Assembly: GCA_019155205.2 (NCBI GenBank)
Contig: JAHNZQ020000227.1
Coordinates: 359,646-412,052, forward strand
Source of the DNA: Gracilaria vermiculophylla
Lineage: Eukaryota; Rhodophyta; Florideophyceae; Gracilariales; Gracilariaceae
DNA length: 52,407 nucleotides
Direction: 5' to 3'
Made by a program: the position numbers and the translations under genes. Below are positions 1 through 8,741 of this stretch, one piece after another. Numbering within the stretch: position 1 is the stretch's first letter; the number at the start of each line of letters is the position of its first letter. The notes beneath the pieces are model-generated. The model saw nothing but the letters and a program-made list of their open reading frames with translations, searched no databases and was not told where the DNA came from.

Positions 1-126
1 GCTGTTCGTTTATCAGTGTGCGCTAGATTGAACTAACCCACTGTCGGTGAAACCGATTCACCGTGTATAAGCCGTTTTAGTACGTATTTTAATATGGTGC
101 ATTCCGCTTATAAAGCTCAATGTCAC

Positions 127-182
127 AACAGTACAGTTTTGGGGCACTTTTGAGGTTTAATATGGTTTTGAAACGCACTGTA
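127..182 (+). repeat. Solo Tc1/mariner-type terminal repeat
   Basis: This stretch nearly matches the right end of the complete element near 51.6 kb: a CAGTACAGTTTTGG start, a CACTTTTGAGG core, and a TTTTGAAACGCACTG end followed by TA. No transposase-like sequence lies on either side, so it is an isolated end or the remains of a small non-autonomous copy. Tc1/mariner elements insert at TA, and the TA at 181-182 fits an element border. Confidence 0.7.
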
Positions 183-283
183 CATCACTTCGATGCTTTA
201 ACGCTGTATTTTTGATATGAAGCAAAAGGTGGAAAAACTAGTTACTGAGTTGCCATAAGAGACTTAATCTCAATAAAGTTGTT

Positions 284-412
284 ATGATTTTGAAACGGTT
301 TTTGGACTTGAATTTATTTCAAATCTTGATCTTGTAAACGTAGTCGTACAGTACCAAAATCACAATTTTTTTACTTCGACACCGACGTGTTATGATTTTG
401 AAACAGACTGTA
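284..412 (+). repeat. Truncated Tc1/mariner end with two internal repeats
   Basis: Two copies of GTTATGATTTTGAAAC occur, at about 284-299 and 389-404; the second runs into AGACTGTA. A GTACAGTACCAAAATCAC segment lies between them. This inner-plus-outer arrangement mirrors, in reverse orientation, the left end of the complete element at 50.4 kb, which ends in CAGACTGTTTCAAAAAC. It looks like one end of a second, diverged copy whose body has been lost. Confidence 0.6.
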
Positions 413-3400
413 GGTGTTCTCTTCCTCAATTAAAAACCGCAAAAGTGTTAAGCTGAGTAGCACGATTTGAACTTCAATTGAAGGAGGCACTAAAACACTC
501 GTATTCCTTCCCACAGCTCACACTGTCTTGTGCCTACTACCATGGCTTATTTTGCAAAACATTTCTCTTTCGTTTCTTTCAGTCATTGAGCACCTTTCTA
601 CGTACATCCCATCAGATCGCGCAACTGATCGGAATGACAAGAGAAAGTCATATTGGTCTTCGGGGCGAAGAAAATCAAGCAGAAAGCGTTAAAGTTTTCC
701 AAAGATGTGAGTCTCGATGCCGATCAAATGGCAAAGAGCCAGCACGGAGCTGTTTTGTCTTATTAAAACCGTGAATAGTTCGAGATCATCGTAACCAGGA
801 CTCGTGCGATTTTCTCGTATTGAAGAACTTCTTTTTATTTCTTATGGACGCTGTGCTCTACTTCCCAGCACAACTGAGATATATCCTATACATATTAAGC
901 TTACCTCAAGAGGGCCAGAATCTTGGTTGGTACTTCCAAGACAAATTGTTTGACTGACTAAAACCATGAAAGAGATTGTACCGGCTCGCTCCTATTTAAA
1001 AACACAAAGAGTGAAACATTCTTGATATACGAAGCAACTGTTGCACTTTGATGGACTAAACATCAACGAGTACTTCAGCTTTTTGTGGCATCTGGCTTAG
1101 GAAATGTGTTTGCTGAAATCGAGCAACCGTAAAAATGACGCGAATGAATTCGATTTAATCATTCTCTCGGTAAGCCAAGGTGGAGGTGCGGGGCCTCAAT
1201 TTTGCAACATTCTGCCATAACCTTGTATTCAACGATCCACAAGTGATGCATATTGCACTGAAGTTCTTTTGTGCAATGAGTATCAAAGTATGAATAGAAC
1301 GGGATAACTGGTTGAACAAACAAGTGTTCACTGAACAAGGAGCAGAATAGAACAAAAGATCGGAGCGGCTTGATGTTGAGATCCCCCAGCATCAGAAGAG
1401 GGAGCCGGCGAGAGGTTCTTAAATCCAGAACAGAACCGACCTAACGCATGAACTAGCGTAACACTCACAAAGAGTCTATGACAATGCTGATATCGATGAG
1501 TATCGGCCTACAACAAAATGTAGTCCATCACGAGCACATCCTTCACATAGCGTGTAGAACATATGCAACAACCGATAAGCAAGTCCATCACAAGCAAAAG
1601 CACTGTGTGCTACACTGACACAACGGTCTACATACACAGATACCTTTTTTCTAGCACAGTTTTTGACTGCCGCTAGACATGCCCGTTGTATCTCTCATAT
1701 CTTTAGATAGTCTTTTGTTCTCACTCTTGGTTTCTTTCAACTTCCTCCAGGTTTTCCTCCTTTCTTTCGACAGATTCTCAAGAGGATTATATGTGTCGGT
1801 TATGTTGAGGCGGACGGTTTGTGAGTTCCATAGAAACCCATGTCTATTACGGTGTCGCCGCGACATACTTATACTCGAGCCCAGAAAGTTGGAGTTGGAT
1901 CACTTTCACGAATCTCAATTTTTTTGTCTCTTTTGCTTTGGGCATTGCAGTTAACATCTCGGACAACCGTAATTAACTTCTGGAACTGTGTGCCTTGCAG
2001 TGTTCATCTGGTTTGACATGGATGTCCTTTTATTCGTTGTGGCTGGTAACTTTTACGACTGATTCGATGGGGCGGACTAGATGTGAAATTCTACGCGATT
2101 TCAGGGAAAGCTGATTGCTTCGTGATGGGGAAAAGGGGGGCCTGAGTGCAAAGATCCGGCGTGCGTATGGTTCTTCTCGGATATGGATTTCCAGGATATG
2201 GTGTTGAAAGCCAAAGAACAAAACATTCTTGTGATGCTGGTCGATGCCTGGTCCTTCCTTTGACGTACCAACACCCTCGTGTAGTAAGAACTTGATTATT
2301 TCATTGTGGGGTTCTTTCACTGTGGGAAGTGCACCGAGAATGCCTCCATTTAAGCGTATTTTCCACACACACAGAAGTGTCTATACCAATGAATGTCTTC
2401 TCCGAGATCTGGCGAACCTATTACGGTTCTTGCAATCAAACTGGAAACGTTTACAAAAGATGCAGGTTCTGAGGGTGGGGCATTCGTTTGAAAATCAGAC
2501 TCATGGTTTTAAGGCTCAGGCTAGACTCAGGAGTACAGGATGACAACCGGGACAGCATGAGGCTGCAGTTGATATACCTTATGAAAAGGGCGTCGCCTTG
2601 AGAATAAAAAGAAAGTGGCGGAAGAGAGGTCGCGGCTTCAGGTGGATGGAGATTCTCGAGTGACGATGAAGGCCTGACGACCAGACTGGTATTCCAACAC
2701 TACTTCCCAGGGCTTTGCCGTGTGTTCTCAAAGAGCTATCTTTGTGGATTGGTCAACAACGCGTATATGGTTTCAGGACGCAGTGTTACGGGGTCCAGGT
2801 TTAGTGGTTGCCATCGAGCATAACCCTCTTACGCAGCGCCTGCAGTGGGAAAACGTTTGTTTGATCTCCTTTCTCTCCATTCGAACTTCACCGATCCCAA
2901 AATCCAATGTTCTTCAGACTAGGCTGGGTAGGCCTGCGACCGCAGACCAGTTTCAAGTCTTCTTTCCATAATTCCGCGACTGAAACCCATATTCATGCTC
3001 TTCTGAACACCATACACTCTTGTGTTCACAAAAATCCCTTCTGCAGCAACATTCTCTTTCTCGTTTCGATCAAAGTCACCTGCTCCTTCGGAGAGAACCC
3101 CATTCGGTTGGGCGTCTTTCTGACATTCAATTAGTTCTAATGTAGCGCTTCGTTGATTATCGGTAATCGATAGAGTATCGTACCCAGATCATTTAATATA
3201 CTCCAACAATGGACACACTTCTTTGGTGATGGCCCGTCGCACATAGCTGTCGACTGCTTTTCGGTTCTGTCTCTATCTAGGGTGCTGAGCAACACATGAA
3301 ATTAATCGACATGATCTCTTAGTCCCTGGCAGCTCATCGCGCGCCTGAATCGAGCTACCAATGCTTCTCCGAGCCGCAATATTTGCTATGAAACCACGAG

Positions 3401-3671
3401 CTAAAACCCCATTCAAATCCAGGCATGCCCATGCTGGCTTGGTTTTGGATATTGTTGTTTGTCTGCACTCCTTCGTGATCCATTCTAATTGAACATCTTG
3501 AGTAACGAAAAAAGCCGGGATCTACTCGCCGTGACCAGCACAACCAATTACAAGAATTGCGGTATAATAACCCGTCCAGCTTCCTCTCCTTCCCCATCTT
3601 GCTACCAGCGTAAACTCATCCAGAACTCTTGGTGCGCCCTCACTACAACAGACCATAACAAACGTTCCAAA
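413..3671. other. Gene-poor left flank, no gene supported
   Basis: Only short open frames occur here, none with a recognisable domain. The longest, near 2030-2368 on the minus strand and 2244-2543 on the plus strand, overlap each other and show no family signature. A charged, possibly coiled minus-strand frame at 1651-1866 is too short to support. With transposon ends just to the left, decayed mobile sequence is plausible but unproven. Confidence 0.4.
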
Positions 3672-4661
3672 ATGACCAACCTTTCCGTACTTGTCGGCTT
3701 CTTCAGCATCTGTCTTGCAGGCACACTTGCCGTCCCTCCATCTCTGCCGTACCTTCGCCAAAAGCGTGTGTACACAACAAATGTTATTCCGGGATTTAAG
3801 AAAGACAACCCGCAACTGTTTCCGCCCGGTCTGGGAAGCAAGAACGCGGAAAGAAAAATAGTTCTCGACATTGGTGCAAACAACGGGGACTCATATACAC
3901 TCAAGGCGTATCAAGAGGGTCATTCCGTCATCGCTTTCGAACCCAGTCCCGTGGTCAATTCCCTTTTCAAAAAGGTCATGCTTGACAACCATGTCAAGCT
4001 TAATGTGTACAATTTCAGTGCCGACTCACACACTGAACACTACAGCGAGGGCAAGGGCAAAGACTCCAAAAACTCCACAACGTCTTCAAATATTGTGCAT
4101 TTGATTCCTATTGCTCTGTCCAACACGACGACCATACTGAGCTTCCACGAGTCTCCGTGTCCAGACCTTCGCAAATGCGGCAAGATTAATCACATTGATA
4201 CGACCTCCAAATCAAAGAATTCTGTCAAAGTGCCAGTGTATCGCTTAGATGATGTCCCCCTTCCAGCTGACCCAAGCAAGATATGGTTCATGAAGGTTGA
4301 TGTCGAAGGCCACGAACTTGAGGTGTTGAAGGGAGCAAGGAAGTTCATCAAACACGCAAAGATACCGTATATTGGCATTGAGTTCGCAGCGCATGGAAAA
4401 ACTGGGACGAAATGGGGGGTCGATCTTCTGGAGGAGCTATACACGTTGGGATACTCTTGCCATCACTTGAGGGGATTCGGCCGATGTCACGATCGAGAAT
4501 TTAGATCACCCAGTTTGAAGTGCAATTATCCGTTTTCCCTTGATGATTGGAAGACGGCTCCGACTTTCCAGGAATACGCGGAGACGTTTGAGCAAAGAAA
4601 GAAAAACCAGAAAAAACCCAGCCTTGCTGATCTCATGTGTCTTCGTCACTCCGATGCATGA
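3672..4661 (+). CDS. FkbM-family SAM-dependent methyltransferase
   Basis: A 329-residue protein with an N-terminal hydrophobic segment (residues 4-21) that looks like a signal peptide or membrane anchor. The frame stays open upstream, but this ATG is chosen because the signal follows it directly. The Rossmann SAM motif DIGANNGDS is at residues 66-74, an acidic FEPS loop at 89-92, and the FkbM-typical MKVDVEGHELEVLKGA block lies in the second half. FkbM enzymes usually methylate hydroxyl groups on sugars or small molecules. The secretory signal suggests action in the ER/Golgi or outside the cell, so cell-wall polysaccharide methylation is a reasonable guess only. The C-terminus is Lys-rich with a cysteine pair. 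The family is secure and the substrate unknown. Confidence 0.85.
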   Translation: MTNLSVLVGFFSICLAGTLAVPPSLPYLRQKRVYTTNVIPGFKKDNPQLFPPGLGSKNAERKIVLDIGANNGDSYTLKAYQEGHSVIAFEPSPVVNSLFKKVMLDNHVKLNVYNFSADSHTEHYSEGKGKDSKNSTTSSNIVHLIPIALSNTTTILSFHESPCPDLRKCGKINHIDTTSKSKNSVKVPVYRLDDVPLPADPSKIWFMKVDVEGHELEVLKGARKFIKHAKIPYIGIEFAAHGKTGTKWGVDLLEELYTLGYSCHHLRGFGRCHDREFRSPSLKCNYPFSLDDWKTAPTFQEYAETFEQRKKNQKKPSLADLMCLRHSDA

Positions 4662-5793
4662 TTTCTTCCCCAAAATGGAACATCGTCATCACTACAAGCT
4701 AGCCGCACACAGTCCATTCCTTGCAGTCAAGGAGCACCTAGGAAAGAAAATTATGTTTGTTCTTTCCTGTCTACTAAAATGCAACGCAGCTGATTGGTAT
4801 CTGTCTCTCATAGATAATCTGCGGCTAAAAGAGACGATCGCTACCATTGACAAGCAGTAAACCTCCACAATTATTCATACGATTGCTTTTTTTTCCGCGA
4901 TCGCATCGCCAGCAGGTCCAGTGTAAAATCTAAGAGCGCTGAAGACTAGCTTGAGATGAACTCAACGAAAGGGTGGAGGGGAACTTGGAACTGGGCCAGG
5001 GAACTGCTTCCAGGGGACCGATGGATAAAAGCATTCTTGTAACACCAAGCATCTGCGTTGGTGCACGCCAAGTTTACCAGAAAGATTAGCAATAATGAAT
5101 TAGATAACGAAATGAATCAAATTGGGCGAGGTAAATACTGACTCTTGCCTTCATGTTTCTGTGGCTTATTGTTGCATGCTGTATCTCCGGCGGGATTCTG
5201 GTAACAGCTTTGCACTGTCTTGAGGTAAGTTACCGAGGGTGACAATTCAATATTTCAGCATTGCGAGGTGCTTGCTCCTCAGCATTGTATGGTGTGGCCA
5301 AGCAATCGCAGGCAAAAGCAACATCATCTCATCTTCACACGGAGGGGGGCCGTCAGAGATTGGCCAGGGCTATTCCCATACCTATTTACAGTTCAGTTTT
5401 TGGCGGGAACCAGGTAGCGTCGAGCGCAGTCGCGTATAGCTGTGCGGTGTGCAAGAAGTGGCGGTCCACCGCATTCGACATCCATAAGAGTCCTGCTCGA
5501 GACGTTTAACCGGGAAAAGCACATCTGACCTGACCCTGCTTCGGCACTTTCAGAAATGTATGTTTACAGGAACCGTTTCGCCGAAGCTTAGCAAGTTTCT
5601 CCCTTGGACGCCTTGGAGACACACTCTTGAAAACGATCAAAGCACACCTGGGCAGAACTTGCGGAAACGTTTTGTTCGTTCAAAAGAAAAAGGGCGTAAC
5701 TTGTATTCATCGCTCTCATGGAGCTGCAGTTTTCGAATAAAACGACGGCGTCCAAAGCAGTTGCCCATCGGCTACCTTGCACAGTTCACAAAG
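4662..5793. other. Intergenic region, no gene supported
   Basis: About 1.1 kb between the FkbM gene and the next plus-strand gene. Small overlapping open frames (for example 5239-5509) have no domain signature or repeat support. The downstream gene's frame is open from 5560, so part of this may be its leader. Confidence 0.4.
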
Positions 5794-6255
5794 ATGGCGA
5801 AGCACCTTCCGCCCGCGCTTTCTGTCCATTTCCAGACCCCCTTACATCCTTCCGCGGCCGTCGTCTTCAGGCGGCTGAGTTCTCTATCCCTGAGTCCTCA
5901 ACTCGTAAGTTCTTTTTCCTCCTCCGCGTCCGCCCAACGACATGGTTTCACAATCAATCTCGTCTCACCGCCATCATTTGATGTGTTTGTGCAACTTTCC
6001 GACGGTCATTTAGTGATCCTCGTTGAAGCACAACCGAAGAACACCGCCTCGAAAGGAAAGTCAGAAGCGCAAGTTTTCAAAGTGAATCACATTCTCGAAC
6101 CAAATGGATATATTTATGAGCACGATATCGATCCTGATCCAAATTATCCCGCATTTCAGGCCTTGAATTGGCTTTCGGTGTCCGACACTCTACATAACCC
6201 AGTTGACGTGAAATCTTTGGAGAGTAAGAAGTGTGATGGCTCGCAAGAACAATAG
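5794..6255 (+). CDS. Unknown small protein, possible organelle presequence
   Basis: A 153-residue protein I do not recognise. The frame is open from 5560, but the ATG at 5794 gives a cleaner product: a Ser/Arg/Leu-rich, acid-free first 50 residues resembling a mitochondrial or plastid presequence, then a compact region with alternating hydrophobic strands (FDVFVQLSDGHLVILVEAQ) and an acidic stretch with DIDPDPNYPAF. It converges with CDC27, only 13 bp separating the stops, so the two 3' untranslated regions probably overlap. A GTAAGT inside the presequence region could be a donor site, making the N-terminus uncertain. The coding call rests on frame length and composition. Confidence 0.5.
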   Translation: MAKHLPPALSVHFQTPLHPSAAVVFRRLSSLSLSPQLVSSFSSSASAQRHGFTINLVSPPSFDVFVQLSDGHLVILVEAQPKNTASKGKSEAQVFKVNHILEPNGYIYEHDIDPDPNYPAFQALNWLSVSDTLHNPVDVKSLESKKCDGSQEQ

Positions 6256-6268
6256 AAAGCAATGCGTC

Positions 6269-8362
6269 TCACAGACATGCTGAAGCTTCGAGCGCAGTAC
6301 TCAGTGAATCTAAAGCTTTCTTGTACTTTCTTTCTTTCGGCTCGATATCGAGAGCAGTGTGCAGTGACTGCAGGGCTTCGTCACTATCCCCGAGATGTTG
6401 ACAAACCAAGCTCAACTGATAGTGAACCTCTGCCTCTTTAGGGAGCGATTCTCTCAGGTCTTCCAGTTGCTTACGGGCATCCGGAAGCCTGTTCATGGCT
6501 ATCAAAATCTTTGACCTTTCAAATCGTGGAACAGGATTGCGTGGGTCCAAATTCGCTGCGGTCTCAAGCTCTGCCAAGGCCGATATCAGGGCATGTTGGG
6601 TTGTCTTGTAGGAAGCCTTCTCTATCACCATATTTGCTCCTGCCGCCATCGACACTCCCAGATGGTAATGTAGAGTCGAGTTTAGTGGATTGACGAGCAC
6701 TGCATTCCTGAAATGGTTCTGGGCCAGGCCGAACTTTTCTTGCTTTTGCAAAACCTGACCGATTCCGTACATGGCGTTGTAGTGTCTTTCATCGATATTA
6801 AGAGCTTCTCGATAAGATGTGAGCGCTGAGTCAAAGTCCTCCTTGACAACATACTCATGTCCACACAGAGTGTACGCGTACGCGTTGGGTGCCCTAGACG
6901 TAGCGATGGCTCGTTGGAAAAACTTGAGGGCTGCATCCGGGTCTTGTTGTATTGAAAAGCAATTACCTGCGGCACACCAAGCACTTGATGATATGGGGTA
7001 GATGCATTGGGCGTTTATAGCCAGTTGCGCCAAGGCTTTCTCTTTCTTCAAATGCCAGAGGACCGTCGAGTAGTACTCCACCACGCCATCAGTACGCATT
7101 GGGTCAACAGCAAGTGCCCTTTTGAACTCTTGCTCCGCAGCTGCATAGTCTCCACGTTCAAGAAAAGCTTTTCCTCGCAAAGAAAGAACGAAACCGCTAT
7201 TTCGATGCTTTGCAGGAAGACAATTTGATAACTCAATCGCACGAGCGCATCGGAACCGACCAAGCTCAGCAACTACTTGCCCGATACTTCGAATCAGATC
7301 CATTGCGCCAACGATCTCATTCTTTTCATTGTCGGCCGCCAGGAGTGTTTCTGTAGCGAAAGGAGATCCGTCTTGCTTACTCTTCGACGTAAAGCTGATG
7401 GGCATTGATACCGATCTAGTGTCTCGGTCTGGGGTGGTAGCAAACAAGTCAATTGGGTTTCGAACCGAATCATCCAGCGCTACGTTTCTAGAGCGTCGCC
7501 CCAGGCGAAGACCGTTAATTGCGCTATTAGGTGAACCCGAAATCCTGGACACTCGTCTGATGGCATGACGACCGACATGATTGGGAGCCGATGGCGTTCG
7601 CATCTCGTTGGGCGCGCGTGTCTGCAAACGACCAGTTATCGGGGACGGTGTAACAAAATCCGATTCGCGAGGAGTTCTGGTGGACAAATGGCGCATTGAG
7701 TTTGAGTGAGGACGCAACGCCGACGTTTCTCGCGGAGGTTTTGTAGGGCGCGGTGTCATGCTGTCGACTGCATGCGGAAAGAATTGGGGTTGCTGTTGGA
7801 GTCGCTCGAGAGCTTCAGTATCCGATTGGACGGGAAGCACCACCTCTGCCTTTGTGACGATTCCCATGTTTGCAAGCGCTTCAAATGCAAGCCATAGTGT
7901 TGGGTTGGCGTTGATGGCTCGGCGGTAGAAAGCGATTGCTTCATCTTTTCGGCCTGTACGCTGACAGATAGAGCCCAGGAGGTACAGGCCAGCAGCAGAA
8001 CCAGGAATGTAATTGAGTGGGATGGACTGGATGTCAACTGAAACGAAGGCGCTGCGAAGAAAGGTCTCAGCATCGCGAAGGGCGTCTGGGGTACCGATAC
8101 GAGTGAGGCAAACGGCGTAGAGGTAGCGGTTTTCGAGAGTTACTGGAGGAGTTAGAACCTGAATTGCTTGCGAAAAATTGCCTTCACGCAGGTGGGCGGT
8201 GGCCAGAAGGTTAGCAGACGTAGGTGATGGGTATGATGTGTGGAGCAATTGGGCGAGGAAAACAGCGTTAGGCTCCAGAAACGCGCGAAGCGAATGTTCT
8301 GCAGCCGCGCGTAGAAGGTGCTCCGATAGATTGTGGTTAGAGGTGGGGGGGGCTGTGTACAT
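6269..8362 (-). CDS. CDC27: Anaphase-promoting complex subunit CDC27/APC3
   Basis: A 697-residue TPR protein of the anaphase-promoting complex, the nuclear ubiquitin ligase that triggers anaphase and mitotic exit. The start is the ATG at 8362 (MYTAPP...); the frame continues upstream but only adds low-complexity sequence. Residues about 10-160 match the APC3 N-terminal helical region with its YLLGSICQRTGRKDEAIAFYRRA repeat. A Ser/Arg/Pro-rich linker of roughly 200 residues follows, typical of CDC27 and rich in SP/TP sites that could be CDK targets. The C-terminal half is an array of TPR motifs, including the characteristic WCAAGNCFSIQQDPDAALKF. It shares a 379-bp upstream region with the divergent PRP40-like gene. 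Confidence 0.93.
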   Translation of the reverse strand: MYTAPPTSNHNLSEHLLRAAAEHSLRAFLEPNAVFLAQLLHTSYPSPTSANLLATAHLREGNFSQAIQVLTPPVTLENRYLYAVCLTRIGTPDALRDAETFLRSAFVSVDIQSIPLNYIPGSAAGLYLLGSICQRTGRKDEAIAFYRRAINANPTLWLAFEALANMGIVTKAEVVLPVQSDTEALERLQQQPQFFPHAVDSMTPRPTKPPRETSALRPHSNSMRHLSTRTPRESDFVTPSPITGRLQTRAPNEMRTPSAPNHVGRHAIRRVSRISGSPNSAINGLRLGRRSRNVALDDSVRNPIDLFATTPDRDTRSVSMPISFTSKSKQDGSPFATETLLAADNEKNEIVGAMDLIRSIGQVVAELGRFRCARAIELSNCLPAKHRNSGFVLSLRGKAFLERGDYAAAEQEFKRALAVDPMRTDGVVEYYSTVLWHLKKEKALAQLAINAQCIYPISSSAWCAAGNCFSIQQDPDAALKFFQRAIATSRAPNAYAYTLCGHEYVVKEDFDSALTSYREALNIDERHYNAMYGIGQVLQKQEKFGLAQNHFRNAVLVNPLNSTLHYHLGVSMAAGANMVIEKASYKTTQHALISALAELETAANLDPRNPVPRFERSKILIAMNRLPDARKQLEDLRESLPKEAEVHYQLSLVCQHLGDSDEALQSLHTALDIEPKERKYKKALDSLSTALEASACL

Positions 8363-8741
8363 TTTGTCACAGAGGGAGGCGGGTAGTGCGATGGGGGGAG
8401 CGACGACGAGCGGAGGGGGAGCGGCTTGATGGTGGGAAAACGGAATGGCAGATGGGAGCGGGAATTTCAAAATCAAGTTTGATTGTCGACTACAGCCGTC
8501 GCGCGAGCGTGGATTTTTTAAAAAAAAGTTGGGATAAAAGCACACCCCCCCTCCGCGTACAATCTCTCCGCTCCAACCACGGCGCTGTTGATCTTGACGC
8601 CGACGCGGCTAGCAGCTTCCAAACGATCGTCCGTCGTCGAACGCACTCCGCGATAGACTTATCGCTCCCATACTCGTGCGCTTTCCTATGTTCGCCGACG
8701 CCTTGGGCGGCAGTATGAGGGACGTCCGACCGCACTGACCA
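8363..8741. promoter_or_regulatory. Shared upstream region of CDC27 and PRP40-like gene
   Basis: The two start codons face away from each other 379 bp apart, so both promoters must lie here or overlap the coding ends. An A/T run followed by GGGATAAAAG at about 8514-8538 is TATA-like for the plus-strand gene. No other element was recognised. Confidence 0.45.

Noticed and set aside
2030..2543. Overlapping plus and minus frames in the left flank, considered as retroelement remains
   Set aside because: No reverse transcriptase, integrase or protease motif could be read in any frame.
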